A DNA stretch of 64,000 bases from Crocinitomicaceae bacterium (GCA_016708105.1 JADJGJ010000001.1:558001-622000), one strand, 5' to 3'. Numbered from the stretch's first letter, positions 18,739 to 28,287 are shown. Made by a program: numbers and translations. The notes: generated by a model not told the origin, from the sequence alone.

Positions 18739-19362
18739 ATGAAAAGATATTTTGTCGGCGGAATAGGAACAGATATTGGCAAAACAATTTGTGCTGCTAT
18801 ATTGGTTGAAGCCTTGCATGCTGATTACTGGAAACCGGTTCAGGCGGGCAGTTTAGAGTTTACTGATACAATGTGCGTGCGTGATTTAATTACCAATTCA
18901 AGTTCAAAATTTCATGCTGAAAAATACATACTGAATGCTCCTATGTCACCGCATGCCGCAGCAAAATCAGATGGAATAGAAATTCATCTGCGTGATTTCA
19001 TCTTGCCTGACACAAAAAATAATTTAATCATTGAGGGTGCCGGTGGATTACTCGTTCCGCTTAATCATCAGGGTGATTTTGTGATTGATTTGGCCAAAAA
19101 ATTTGGAGCAGAAATTATTCTTATATCAAAAAATTATTTGGGCAGTATCAATCATACCTTGTTAAGTATTGAGGCAATTCAAAAGAGAAATATTCAGGTA
19201 AAGGGAATTATTTTTAACGGTGAACCAAATGATGAAACAGAATCAATTATCTGCAAACTTTCCGGATTAAAAAAATTAGGTTCTGTGCCATTGACTGAAC
19301 AAATTTCTAGAGAATTTATTTTTGAACAGGCGAGTAAATTGAGAGCAGCCTTAGAACGCTGA
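18739..19362 (+). CDS. bioD: ATP-dependent dethiobiotin synthetase
   Basis: A 207-residue enzyme that closes the ureido ring of dethiobiotin from diaminopelargonate, CO2 and ATP. The P-loop GIGTDIGKT lies at residues 8-16 in the BioD-specific form. YWKPVQAG (substrate lysine) and IIEGAGGLLVPL follow. The start is 2 bases past the bioF stop, so the two form an operon. The 210 bp downstream hold no obvious terminator and no other biotin gene. Confidence 0.94.
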   Translation: MKRYFVGGIGTDIGKTICAAILVEALHADYWKPVQAGSLEFTDTMCVRDLITNSSSKFHAEKYILNAPMSPHAAAKSDGIEIHLRDFILPDTKNNLIIEGAGGLLVPLNHQGDFVIDLAKKFGAEIILISKNYLGSINHTLLSIEAIQKRNIQVKGIIFNGEPNDETESIICKLSGLKKLGSVPLTEQISREFIFEQASKLRAALER

Positions 19363-19572
19363 ATTCGCATGCACAGGCCGCGACCTGCGCCTACAGAGTG
19401 GATATTACGTGCAACTCACTTAGTTAAATATTTTTTCTATCGGCTTCATTCTCAAATGATGAAATCCATTCCTAAAGTTTGATATGGAATTTCATTTCTA
19501 ACGTGTTTAGAAATAAAGATAAAAATTGGGATAAAAATAATGAAGCTGGAGTTTAAACACTGGCACTTCATC

Positions 19573-20034
19573 TTATTCAACATCCAGCACCTGAATCACT
19601 TTTCCGTTGAATGAAACTTTTTCACCGATTTTTTTTCCTTTCAGCGCTTGTGCAATTGGAGCAGACATTGAAATGGCGAAATAACTTTTTTTCTCCAGAT
19701 CAATTTTACCGGCAGAAATTCCGATATAATAGATACCCAAATCAGTAGTAACCAAACTACCCGGTGACACTTGATTATTGCTAACAGCCGGATCAATTCT
19801 CAACATTTCTTCTTTGAGTTTGCGTGCTTCTGCCACATGTTTGGCCTGTTGCTCTGCTTCAATTTGCAACATTGCTTTGCTATTGTCATCTTCACCTGAA
19901 GTGTTTTTGGTTTCTTCATTTGCAGATTCCTGTGCCATTTTATAAGCTACCGAGGCGGTTTCAATGCGCTTTTCAGCATACACAAGACAAGCTTTGTGAA
20001 GGGCTTCTTTGATATTTGCTTTCTTTTTTGCCAC
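19573..20034 (-). CDS. GreA/GreB-like C-terminal domain protein
   Basis: About 153 residues from the GTG at 20034 (VAKKKANIKEALHKACLVYAEKRIE). A TTG 39 bases earlier is also in frame, but a TAnnTTTG promoter overlaps that extension, and family members begin with the KKKANIKEAL segment. A long charged helix is followed by PGSLVTTDLGIYYIGIS and the C-terminal motif AISMSAPIAQALKGKKIGEKVSF, the FKBP-like domain of GreA/GreB transcript-cleavage factors. The N-terminal coiled coil is shorter than in GreA, so transcript cleavage is not assured. From memory, relatives are often mislabelled 3-oxoacyl-ACP synthase; nothing here supports that. Confidence 0.75.
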   Translation of the reverse strand: MAKKKANIKEALHKACLVYAEKRIETASVAYKMAQESANEETKNTSGEDDNSKAMLQIEAEQQAKHVAEARKLKEEMLRIDPAVSNNQVSPGSLVTTDLGIYYIGISAGKIDLEKKSYFAISMSAPIAQALKGKKIGEKVSFNGKVIQVLDVE

Positions 20035-20055
20035 GCTAATTTGAGATTTGGTCGC

Positions 20056-20088
20056 CAAAGGTAAGAAATTCAACCGTCATTCTGACAA
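20056..20088 (-). promoter_or_regulatory. Promoter of the GreA/GreB-like gene
   Basis: On the minus strand, TTG (20086-20088), 22 bases, then TACCTTTG (20056-20063), fitting the Bacteroidota consensus. The start of transcription would fall near 20050, leaving about 16 bases before the GTG at 20034 and excluding the longer TTG-initiated form. Confidence 0.5.
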
Positions 20089-20286
20089 ACCTGAAACTTT
20101 TATGACTTTTGATGAACAATTGCAAGCCACCTATGTTATTTAAGTCGAACAAACAGCGCACAATTGATTTTACCACGGTGGGACAAAAACCTTCTGAAGC
20201 ATATATAAAATCTTGCTTGGAGGCATGAGTTAACTAAAGGTACAATTGCATTGTGAAAGATATCTGAAGTAACAGAGAAACAGTTG

Positions 20287-20319
20287 TTGTAATTATTTGT
20301 GATTATCTTACTAAATTTG
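20287..20319 (+). promoter_or_regulatory. Promoter of folE
   Basis: TTG (20287-20289), 22 bases, then TAAATTTG (20312-20319). Predicted transcription start about 20324-20326, giving a very short leader to the ATG at 20341 or a near-leaderless message from the ATG at 20329. Confidence 0.5.
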
Positions 20320-20340
20320 GCACTCTTTATGAAAACGGTA

Positions 20341-21015
20341 ATGGACAGCACCTTTCAACAGACAGACGAACAAGACGAACGACATTTTTCAGCAAGCGGT
20401 GATACACCAATGCGTCCTGATGCATTTGCCTTACCTGATGATCAGAAAATTAAACTCATTGAGGAAAAATTTGCTGAGATCATGCATACGCTTGGTCTTG
20501 ACCTCACGGATGACAGCCTCAAAGGCACGCCGCGTAGGGTTGCAAAAATGTTTGTCAAAGAAATTTTTGGTGGCCTTGATCCAAAAAAAGCACCCACCTC
20601 ATCTGATTTTGATAATAAGTATAACTACACTGAGATGTTGGTTGAAAAAGACATCACGGTCTATTCAACATGCGAGCATCATTTTTTACCTATTGTTGGC
20701 AAAGCCCATGTGGCCTATTTTTCCAATGGTCATGTGATTGGTCTTTCAAAAATGAACCGCATTGTAGATTATTATGCTAAACGTCCGCAGGTGCAAGAGC
20801 GCATGACCATTCAAATTGTAAAACATCTGCAAAAATATCTGGGAACTGAAGATGTGGCTTGTGTCATTGATGCAAAACACCTCTGCGTAAATTCACGCGG
20901 TATCCGTGATATTCAAAGCAGCACCGTAACAGGTGAGTTTGGAGGCAAATTCAAAGACCCAGCCGTTAAACAGGAGTTTCTGGATTATTTGTTGATGAAG
21001 TTGGATAATAATTAA
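20341..21015 (+). CDS. folE: GTP cyclohydrolase I (type IA)
   Basis: About 225 residues. It converts GTP to 7,8-dihydroneopterin triphosphate, the entry to folate and pterin synthesis. Zinc ligands lie in STCEHHFLP and HLCVNSRGI. GLSKMNRIVDYYAKRPQVQERMT is the standard GTP-binding and catalytic block, and DDSLKGTPRRVAKMFVKEIFGG the N-terminal core. I favour the ATG at 20341 (MDSTFQQTDEQ); the ATG at 20329 and a GTG at 20299 are in frame, but the promoter overlaps the GTG-initiated extension. It diverges from the GreA/GreB-like gene. Confidence 0.95.
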   Translation: MDSTFQQTDEQDERHFSASGDTPMRPDAFALPDDQKIKLIEEKFAEIMHTLGLDLTDDSLKGTPRRVAKMFVKEIFGGLDPKKAPTSSDFDNKYNYTEMLVEKDITVYSTCEHHFLPIVGKAHVAYFSNGHVIGLSKMNRIVDYYAKRPQVQERMTIQIVKHLQKYLGTEDVACVIDAKHLCVNSRGIRDIQSSTVTGEFGGKFKDPAVKQEFLDYLLMKLDNN

Positions 21016-21039
21016 TACCCATTTTCAGGATACAAAATC

Positions 21040-21624
21040 TTACTTCTCAAATCTGTAATCCAGTCCAAAAGACAAACTCATCAAGTCTGGATATCCGGGA
21101 ACAAAGGAAACGGTGAAATTCAAAGCTTGTCCTAACTCGTATTTATATTCAAATTCGCCACCATACCAAATAAAAAGATGTTGGTATTTATCATCAACTG
21201 ATCCTTTGAAACGATTTTGATTTTGATAACCTTCCAATTGTAGCCAATTGCGGCGAAAAACCAGAGTTGGCCCCAAGCCACCGTATAAGCCATGTTTTCC
21301 TCGTTTGAAAATTTTTGCACGCAAACCAACATGACTAAAGCCTCCTAACCTTTCTGCACAATCTGCATAAAAAGCCTGAATAATTTTAACTGAAATCAAG
21401 TCTTTGAAAATGTATTTTTCATACATGAATTCTGCTCCAAAATTCATTACAAAATAGGCTAACGGATCTAACTTATTTGGCATCAGAAAGGCGTTTTCTT
21501 TTTCACCCTTTGGATGAATACTTAAACCAAAAAATTTAATTCCAATATTTTCCTGTGCATCACAAACTGGTGCAAGAAAAAAAATGATTATAAAAAGTTG
21601 TAAAAAATTTCTGACTGAAAACAT
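21040..21624 (-). CDS. Exported protein, probable small outer-membrane beta-barrel
   Basis: A 194-residue protein with a signal peptide (FLQLFIIIFFLAPVCDAQ). The mature part alternates hydrophobic and polar residues with many aromatics (GLYGGLGPTLVFRRNWLQ, NFTVSFVPGYPDLM) and ends in YRFEK, a terminal aromatic pattern like that used by the BAM complex. That suggests an outer-membrane barrel of about eight strands. No family was recognised. It ends close to the folE stop, and the WG-repeat gene lies just upstream of it on the same strand. Confidence 0.65.
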   Translation of the reverse strand: MFSVRNFLQLFIIIFFLAPVCDAQENIGIKFFGLSIHPKGEKENAFLMPNKLDPLAYFVMNFGAEFMYEKYIFKDLISVKIIQAFYADCAERLGGFSHVGLRAKIFKRGKHGLYGGLGPTLVFRRNWLQLEGYQNQNRFKGSVDDKYQHLFIWYGGEFEYKYELGQALNFTVSFVPGYPDLMSLSFGLDYRFEK

Positions 21625-21647
21625 CTCTTTACAACAGGTTTAAATAA

Positions 21648-23018
21648 TCAACGCTTCAACTGATTATAAACCACCCAAGCGGTGTTTCCATCGCTGTATT
21701 TTACCAGGTAATAATGTTCAGTAACCTGCTCAATGGTTACCGGCAGGTATTGACCTGACTTATTTTTTTGACAAGTTGCTTTGTCACCAATCTGATATTC
21801 TTTGGCAAAATTTTGTTCAGAAAATCCTGTGGCAATTGGCAGGTCTGTGACGTTTTCTTTTATCCATGATTTGCCTTCTGAAAATGCACTTACCTGTTTG
21901 TATCGCGCCTCAATATAAACTGTGCCATCTGCATTTAAAAATCCGCATAATCCATCAGGTGAGGTATATGGAAAATAAGGTGACCCATTAGCATCAACAA
22001 CATATTTTACCGGAATTTTTGCAAAGCTTTCTCCCTTGATATTGAAATATATTTTGTCTCCGTTCTCTTCTTTTTCACAACCAAAAAAACCGGTATTACC
22101 TGAACCAAAAATGCTGGCGTATTCCATGGGAATAATAAAATTTCCAAGTGTGTCAATCACACCGTATTTACCTGCTTTTTCAACTATGGCAAGTCCATTC
22201 TCAAAATCAGTGCCGTTATCAAATTGCGGTTTAATTACCCAAACATTATTCCGGTTATAATAACCCCAACCGGTTCTATTACTTGAATTGGTATAAGATG
22301 CACTAAGTCCGTTGCTGAAACCCATGCAATTTTTTGTAAGCGTTGGTTTGAAAATCACTTCACCTTTTTTATTGATCAAACAGGTTACGCCATTAATTTG
22401 CACCCTACATTCTCCATGTTGAAATGAAGAGGTTCCGGCTTGATTGAATTGAAACGGAATAACCACTGCACCCGTAGTATCAATGAAACCGTAATTTGCC
22501 GTAGTACCTTCATAAGGCATCACACAGGCAAGGCCTTCATTGAAAGCATCTCCGGTGTATTTGCATGGAACAATCAATTCACCTTTTCTATTCACAAATC
22601 CCATTTTACCTTCTGCATCAAATACGCTGCAAAATCCTTCTAAAAAATATCCAACTTGTCCCCAGGTTTGATCAGACAATCGCTCACCTTTTTTATTGAT
22701 GAGATGATAGACATTGGTGCCCGGTTCCATTACCCAGGCAACTCCAAATGCAAAATCTGTTGCACGCTCATATTTGCAAGGTATGGCAAGATTTCCTTTA
22801 TCATCCAAATAACCCCAGCGGTAGAATGATTTTTGACCATCCAGCACAGATTGACTGACTTGTGCCATGCCGTCAGAATAACTATACACAGTGCTGACTT
22901 TGATGCTGAACATACGTTCTCCTTTTTCATTTATGCAGGTGTAAAATTTTTCTTGTGCAATTGAAATTTGAAAACAAATCAACAGGGTACTGAATGCGCA
23001 GATTAATTTTGATATCAT
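21648..23018 (-). CDS. WG-repeat protein with C-terminal Tudor/SH3-like domain
   Basis: About 456 residues. Start placed at MISKLICAFSTLLICFQISIAQ (signal peptide), 45 bases inside the longest frame. The body is a run of WG repeats, units such as GYLDDKGNLAIPCKYERATDF, GFVNRKGELIVPCKY and YGVIDTLGNFIIPMEY, which form beta-propeller-like or solenoid scaffolds. The last 60 residues (YLPVTIEQVTEHYYLVKYSDGNTAWV) look like a Tudor/Agenet SH3-type barrel. Both parts suggest binding rather than catalysis, in the periplasm or at the surface. It lies 23 bp upstream of the small barrel gene and may be co-transcribed with it. Confidence 0.82.
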   Translation of the reverse strand: MISKLICAFSTLLICFQISIAQEKFYTCINEKGERMFSIKVSTVYSYSDGMAQVSQSVLDGQKSFYRWGYLDDKGNLAIPCKYERATDFAFGVAWVMEPGTNVYHLINKKGERLSDQTWGQVGYFLEGFCSVFDAEGKMGFVNRKGELIVPCKYTGDAFNEGLACVMPYEGTTANYGFIDTTGAVVIPFQFNQAGTSSFQHGECRVQINGVTCLINKKGEVIFKPTLTKNCMGFSNGLSASYTNSSNRTGWGYYNRNNVWVIKPQFDNGTDFENGLAIVEKAGKYGVIDTLGNFIIPMEYASIFGSGNTGFFGCEKEENGDKIYFNIKGESFAKIPVKYVVDANGSPYFPYTSPDGLCGFLNADGTVYIEARYKQVSAFSEGKSWIKENVTDLPIATGFSEQNFAKEYQIGDKATCQKNKSGQYLPVTIEQVTEHYYLVKYSDGNTAWVVYNQLKR

Positions 23019-23091
23019 AACTGGTATTTTTATTAAAGATAGAAAAAATGAAATAGAATCCAAGGTAGAAAATTGAGGTAGTTGATTGGAT

Positions 23092-25194
23092 CTAACTAAT
23101 CCTTGACCAATTAGGTTTTTCTTTGAGAATTTTTTTCAATTCTCTCACAATGAAACGATGTTCAATTTTTTCAAATGTCGGATCCTCATCAAGCAGCTGT
23201 CGTGCTTTTTCTCTGGCAAGTGAAACTATTTGTGCATCACGTGAAAGATCAGATAATTTCAAATTGAGCAAACCACTTTGCTGAGTTCCCATGATATCAC
23301 CGGGACCGCGCAGGCGCAAATCAGTTTCAGCAATTTTAAAACCATCGTTTGTTTCACACATGGTTTCAAGACGAGCTTTTGCATCTGCCCCTAATTTATA
23401 ACCGGTCATTAAAATGCAATAAGATTGATCAGCGCCGCGTCCAACTCTGCCGCGCAATTGATGCAGCTGTGACAGTCCAAATTTTTCAGCACTTTCAATG
23501 ATCATCACGCTTGCGTTAGGAACATTTACGCCAACTTCTATCACCGTAGTTGCAACCATGATATTGGTAATTCCTTTCACAAATTGTTGCATCTCATAAT
23601 CCTTCACTTCGGGTTTGAGTTGTCCGTGTACAATGCTTACCCGATAATTTGGCAAAGGAAACCTGCGAACAATGGAGTCATATCCATCCATCAGGTTTTG
23701 GTAATCCATTTTTTCTGATTCTTGAATGAGTGGATAGACTACATAAATCTGACGGCCTTTTGCAATTTCTTCCTCCATGAATTTAAACACCTTTAGGCGT
23801 GCTGATTCAAAGCGGTGTGACGTGTGTACAGGTTTTCTTCCGGGTGGCATTTCATCAATGACAGAAATATCCAAATCACCATAAAACGTAAGTGCAAGTG
23901 TACGTGGAATAGGCGTTGCAGTCATTACCAATACATGCGGAGGTAAGGTGTTTTTTGTCCACAATTTTGAACGTTGCGCTACACCAAACCGATGTTGTTC
24001 ATCAATAATAGCAACACCCAAATCTTTGTATTCAACTACTTTTTCAAGTAAGGCATGCGTACCAACCAGAATATTAATTTCACCACTTTTTAATCTTGCG
24101 TGAATGCTTTTGCGTTGCCCTTGTTTGGTTGAACCGGTCAGCAGTTCAATATTCACGTGCATGTCTTTCACAAATTCACACAAGGTATTGTAATGTTGAG
24201 TAGCCAAAATTTCAGTAGGAGCCATGATGCACGCCTGGTGCCCGTTGTCTACTGCTATCAACATAACCATTAATGCCACCAATGTTTTACCGCTACCTAC
24301 ATCCCCTTGCAATAGTCGGTTCATGTGGATGCCGCTTGCCATGTCTTCACGTATTTCGCGAATCACTTTTTTTTGTGCACCCGTAAGTTGATAGGGGAGA
24401 TGCTTATGAAAAAAATCATTAAAAACATCACCTACTTTTTGCATGCGTATGCCTTTTATTTTTTTCTGTGTAATTTGTTTTCTAATTAATAATTCAAGTT
24501 GAAGCAGAAATAATTCTTCAAACTTCATTCTGAACTGCGCACGTTTTGCAAGTTCAAAATTTGAAGGCGCATGGATTTGCAAGTAGGCTTGTTCACGACT
24601 TAACAAGCCCAGTTCACCTACCAATTGTTGTGGCAGAAATTCTTCTATCTGATTTTGAATTTGAGGCAGTAGTTGCGCCATGATATGTTCAAATCCCTTT
24701 GAGGTAAATCCAAGTGACTGTAATTTTTCACCCGAGTGGTAAACAGCCTGCAAACCTGATGGTGGCGGTGATTGATTCGTAAGAATTTCCATCTCAGGGT
24801 GTGCAATGTTGATGCGTGCGCCATATTGTTTTGGTTTACCGTAAACAATTAATTCAGGTAAGCTGATTAATTTCGGTTTGATCCATTTACCACCTTTAAA
24901 CCATACTAGGTCAAGAGAACCTGAGCCATCATCAAACCTTGCCTCAAGCCTTTTTAGGCGTCCGGTGGTTACCTCTTTGATATGGGTGATGCGCCCTTTG
25001 AGTTGAACATATCCTTCAACCAATCCGATATCTGAAATTTTCTGGAATTTAGTTTTGTCAACATAGCGAAAAGGAAAATAGTTGAGCAAATCACCAAAGG
25101 TAAATATCTGAGCTTCTTTGCGCAATACAGCACCACGCTGAGGACCTACGCCTTTCAGATATTCAATTGGGGTGCTGAGCAAATCATTCATCAC
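23092..25194 (-). CDS. recG: ATP-dependent DNA helicase RecG
   Basis: A 700-residue branch-migrating helicase that remodels stalled forks and Holliday junctions. The N-terminal wedge begins LLSTPIEYLKGVGPQRGAVL, continues through FPFRYVDKT and contains an OB fold. Helicase motifs: Walker A GDVGSGKT, DEQH in VAIIDEQHRFG, MTATPIPRTLALT, VATTVIEVGVNVPNA and the motif VI region QLRGRVGRGADQSYC. Full length for the family. Two adjacent Met codons open the gene, so the start is certain within one codon. It diverges from a cytochrome c gene 38 bp away. Confidence 0.96.
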   Translation of the reverse strand: MMNDLLSTPIEYLKGVGPQRGAVLRKEAQIFTFGDLLNYFPFRYVDKTKFQKISDIGLVEGYVQLKGRITHIKEVTTGRLKRLEARFDDGSGSLDLVWFKGGKWIKPKLISLPELIVYGKPKQYGARINIAHPEMEILTNQSPPPSGLQAVYHSGEKLQSLGFTSKGFEHIMAQLLPQIQNQIEEFLPQQLVGELGLLSREQAYLQIHAPSNFELAKRAQFRMKFEELFLLQLELLIRKQITQKKIKGIRMQKVGDVFNDFFHKHLPYQLTGAQKKVIREIREDMASGIHMNRLLQGDVGSGKTLVALMVMLIAVDNGHQACIMAPTEILATQHYNTLCEFVKDMHVNIELLTGSTKQGQRKSIHARLKSGEINILVGTHALLEKVVEYKDLGVAIIDEQHRFGVAQRSKLWTKNTLPPHVLVMTATPIPRTLALTFYGDLDISVIDEMPPGRKPVHTSHRFESARLKVFKFMEEEIAKGRQIYVVYPLIQESEKMDYQNLMDGYDSIVRRFPLPNYRVSIVHGQLKPEVKDYEMQQFVKGITNIMVATTVIEVGVNVPNASVMIIESAEKFGLSQLHQLRGRVGRGADQSYCILMTGYKLGADAKARLETMCETNDGFKIAETDLRLRGPGDIMGTQQSGLLNLKLSDLSRDAQIVSLAREKARQLLDEDPTFEKIEHRFIVRELKKILKEKPNWSRIS

Positions 25195-25232
25195 TACAAA
25201 ATTTCATATATTTATCGAACTATCCCCGCTTA

Positions 25233-26282
25233 ATGAACAAATTTTTATTCCATTGCCTGTTTGTAAGTTGCCTATCCCTTACTTTTTATGCGTGTGTAAA
25301 AAAAGATTTGGGCGCAGTCTCTTCCTACCAATCAAGCGTGAATGAATCAAAAAATCACGGCGATATCAGCGTTTCAGAGATTTTAATTGAACTTGGAGAA
25401 CCGAAACCTCTGCATTACATAGCGCGGATTGATGCAGATTCAGCTCGTCTGGGTGAAGAACTTATCAGGTTCGGTAAATTTTCTGACGGATCAAATAAAC
25501 GAATATCTAAATATTTTGTGTGTACTGATTGTCATAATCAGGTGATGCAATCTGCTGATCCTGCTGATGAATCTCCTCAAGCGGTGATTGAGTACGGAAT
25601 ACAAAATAAGATTCCTTTTCTTCCTGCTTCAAGTTTTTACGGAATGTATAATAAAGAGAGCTGGTATAATGGTGATTATCAAAAGAAGTACGGAGAATTG
25701 GTAATACCTGCCAGAGACACGCTTTATCAAGCAATTCAGTTGTGTGCAACAGCATGTTCTCAAGGCAGATTATTGGATAGTGTTGAGGTGCGTTGTATTT
25801 TACATTATTTTAAAGAGCTTGAATATAAAATTGCAGATTTGGTATTTAAACCAACAGAAATTGATTTATTGAAAAAAGCCATATTACATGATCATGTTTT
25901 GGCGAGAGAAATTATTCATTCAAAATATATTGAGACCAATGATGCAACATTTGGCACTTCTGAAATTCCGGTGATTGATGGATATCAAGCTAACATGAAA
26001 AATGCTGAATATATTTATGAATATGGATGTCTACATTGTCATTCACCTGAGCGTGGTATTACCAATTTTGATTTGGATACCTCGGCATTATCATTTCGTT
26101 TTTTAGATAGAAAAATGTACCAATACAATTCGTTTTCCATTTCACATATTACACGTTACGGCACGTATGCTATGAGCGGGCGCAAACAATATATGCCTCA
26201 ATATACATTAGAGAAAATGAGTAATGAACATCTGCTTGATTTGATTGCCTATATCCAGAAGAAAGCAGAATCAAAAAATTAA
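25233..26282 (+). CDS. Lipoprotein c-type cytochrome
   Basis: A 349-residue lipoprotein with lipobox Cys21 (SLTFYACVKK). Haem-binding CXXCH motifs occur at 97-101 (CTDCH) and 266-270 (CLHCH). Between them, CATACSQGRLL (171 on) looks like a cytochrome c module of the CSxGRxL type that has lost its CXXCH, so I predict two haems and one vestigial site. MSGRKQYMPQYTLEKMSNEHLLDLIAYI near the end supplies a likely axial Met and closing helix. It would carry electrons at the periplasmic face of a membrane. The next gene starts 6 bases on, so the two form an operon. Confidence 0.85.
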   Translation: MNKFLFHCLFVSCLSLTFYACVKKDLGAVSSYQSSVNESKNHGDISVSEILIELGEPKPLHYIARIDADSARLGEELIRFGKFSDGSNKRISKYFVCTDCHNQVMQSADPADESPQAVIEYGIQNKIPFLPASSFYGMYNKESWYNGDYQKKYGELVIPARDTLYQAIQLCATACSQGRLLDSVEVRCILHYFKELEYKIADLVFKPTEIDLLKKAILHDHVLAREIIHSKYIETNDATFGTSEIPVIDGYQANMKNAEYIYEYGCLHCHSPERGITNFDLDTSALSFRFLDRKMYQYNSFSISHITRYGTYAMSGRKQYMPQYTLEKMSNEHLLDLIAYIQKKAESKN

Positions 26283-26288
26283 TACGGC

Positions 26289-27260
26289 ATGACAACTGAA
26301 ATGATAATAGAAAGGTCAGACTTGTTTGTAAAAACAATTCATCAATCGTCTCTTAAAAAAATTATGTCAATACCTATTTTTTTCTTGTTGTTTCAGACTA
26401 ACGGGTTCATGCAAGATTCTGCTTATGTAAGTGCTGAACCGGTTGATTTTATTTCATGGGTAGATAAAACACCTGTGAGAGATCAGTTTGCCGGCACACG
26501 TGTCATCAATTTGCACTCAGTAGATATGATACCTGCCCGATCACTAGAATTTATTGTTGCCCATAAATTCGGAGATATTGCCGGTGCTGCCGGCGGTGTA
26601 CCAGGTTGGTTTGGTTTTGATAATCTGGCTGATGTAAGAATTGCATTTGAATATGGTTTGACTAAAAATATCAACTTAGGTTTGGGCAGAAGTAAAGGAA
26701 CGGGATTACTCACGCAGGTAGCTGATGGTTATTTCAAATACAAACTACTTCAACAGAACAAAGGAAATATGCCGGTCACCTTGGTATTGATGAGTTCCTT
26801 ATCAGTCCCATACGGAGCCGCTTCTGATGATTCAACTTCGATCACTTCATATCCAGATTTTTTTCATCGGTTTATTTACAATTCTCAAATATTAGTTGCC
26901 AGAAAATTTTCTGATCGTATTTCTGTACAAATGAATTTTGGATATAATCATCGGAATTATGTTGATTATCGTGATCAAAATGGATTGACTTATCTGGGTT
27001 TATGCGGCAGATTTCGTATCACCAAAACCATTGGCTTATTGGCTGAATATACTTATATCCTACATCGTCCGGGTGAGGTGAATTATACTAATCATTTAGG
27101 ATTTGGTATAGAATTCATCACCGGAGGTCATGTGTTTTCATTGAACTTTACCAATAGTCGTGCTGTGACAGAAAATCTTTTTATTCCTGCAACTACTGAA
27201 GATTGGCTCAAAGGACAATTCCGTTTTGGTTTCTCTGTGAATCGCAGGTTTAAGCTATGA
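26289..27260 (+). CDS. DUF5777 family outer-membrane beta-barrel protein
   Basis: A 323-residue protein, or about 298 residues if translation starts at the Met (26364) before the secretion-signal-like segment SIPIFFLLFQTNGFMQ. The sequence THVINLHS-type strand (TRVINLHSVDMIPARSLEFIVAHKFGDI) and FGFDNLADVRIAFEYGLTKNINLGLGRS are the DUF5777 signature. The mature part is strand-rich and fits a barrel. DUF5777 genes often accompany c-type cytochromes and YceI proteins in Bacteroidota, as here (cytochrome upstream). The substrate, if any, is unknown. Confidence 0.82.
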   Translation: MTTEMIIERSDLFVKTIHQSSLKKIMSIPIFFLLFQTNGFMQDSAYVSAEPVDFISWVDKTPVRDQFAGTRVINLHSVDMIPARSLEFIVAHKFGDIAGAAGGVPGWFGFDNLADVRIAFEYGLTKNINLGLGRSKGTGLLTQVADGYFKYKLLQQNKGNMPVTLVLMSSLSVPYGAASDDSTSITSYPDFFHRFIYNSQILVARKFSDRISVQMNFGYNHRNYVDYRDQNGLTYLGLCGRFRITKTIGLLAEYTYILHRPGEVNYTNHLGFGIEFITGGHVFSLNFTNSRAVTENLFIPATTEDWLKGQFRFGFSVNRRFKL

Positions 27261-27419
27261 TTTGATATATGTGAGATAATATGAATGCGGGCATGAAATA
27301 AAATACTTGTTGTAACAAACTTTTTATACTTTTCATTCGTTAAGTAATGTGAGAGCTGATTGAAAACGAAAACCATTAACGAAAATTCCTACGGCACAAC
27401 AAGATTTAAGTTCAGCGAG

Positions 27420-28277
27420 ATGATAAAAACAGCAGTATTCATATTCATAGTGATGTTAGCATTTGTGAGTTATTCAGCTCAGAAGGGAATCTTCAGTACC
27501 TATCATCCAAAAACAGAGATAGTAAATTCATCCATGAATCCACCGGCGGCTAAAACCGGCGCACCGGGTGAAGGAAATTGTACCAGTTGTCATTCGGGCA
27601 GTATTCAATCTCCAACAGGCATTATTGATATAAGTTTTTCAGGCGCCGGAAACGAATATGTGGTTGGACAGAATTATTCATTTACCATTTCAACATCATC
27701 AGGTGCCAAGAATGGATTTCAGGCAACTATCCTCTCTTCAGAAAACACGAAAGCAGGTGATTTTACATCTGGCACAAATTATAGTATCGCAACATTATCA
27801 GGCAGACAGTATGCCAGACATAGTACATCTGCGGGTATAACAACATGGACAGTGAATTGGACAGCACCAGCTGAAGATGCCGGTGATCTTACGCTCTATT
27901 ACAGTTTTGTAAAATCAAACAACATGGGTAATACTTCAGGTGATTTGGTTTACCTCGGTCAGTTCAATCTTCAATCAGCTATTTTCAATACCATAACACC
28001 CTATGAAAAAACGGGAGAATCATTGCGCGTGTATTATGACGCATCACAAAAAATATTCAAAACAACATTTGAATTGTCAGAGACAGATTATGTGTTATTT
28101 CAAGTATACTCTCTGGATGGAAAATTGATCACTACATTAAATCCAGGTTTGTTGAGCGCAGGAAAGTATCAGTATGAAATTTTTGTTGATGCTGATCTGG
28201 TGCCCGGTATTTACGCGGTTTCTGTTTTTATTGGTAACATGGTTTACACGCATAAAATACCTGTTCAGAATGATTGA
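27420..28277 (+). CDS. Surface protein with reelin-like / choice-of-anchor V domain and one CXXCH motif
   Basis: About 285 residues from the ATG before the signal sequence MIKTAVFIFIVMLAFVSYSAQ; an in-frame TTG at 27360 would add 20 residues. The mature start has AKTGAPGEGNCTSCHSG, a single haem-type CXXCH motif, then a beta-sandwich (YVVGQNYSFTISTSSGAKNGFQ) of the reelin-like type labelled choice-of-anchor V. The last 75 residues (VLFQVYSLDGKLITTL ... PGIYAVSVFIG) look like a T9SS type A sorting domain. Third in a run of plus-strand genes with two CXXCH-containing products. Whether haem is attached is not known. Confidence 0.78.
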   Translation: MIKTAVFIFIVMLAFVSYSAQKGIFSTYHPKTEIVNSSMNPPAAKTGAPGEGNCTSCHSGSIQSPTGIIDISFSGAGNEYVVGQNYSFTISTSSGAKNGFQATILSSENTKAGDFTSGTNYSIATLSGRQYARHSTSAGITTWTVNWTAPAEDAGDLTLYYSFVKSNNMGNTSGDLVYLGQFNLQSAIFNTITPYEKTGESLRVYYDASQKIFKTTFELSETDYVLFQVYSLDGKLITTLNPGLLSAGKYQYEIFVDADLVPGIYAVSVFIGNMVYTHKIPVQND

Positions 28278-28287
28278 TGGAGAAATT

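Noticed and set aside
19573..20034. Annotation as 3-oxoacyl-ACP synthase
   Set aside because: No condensing-enzyme motifs; the C-terminal motif is that of GreA/GreB. The label is probably a propagated error.
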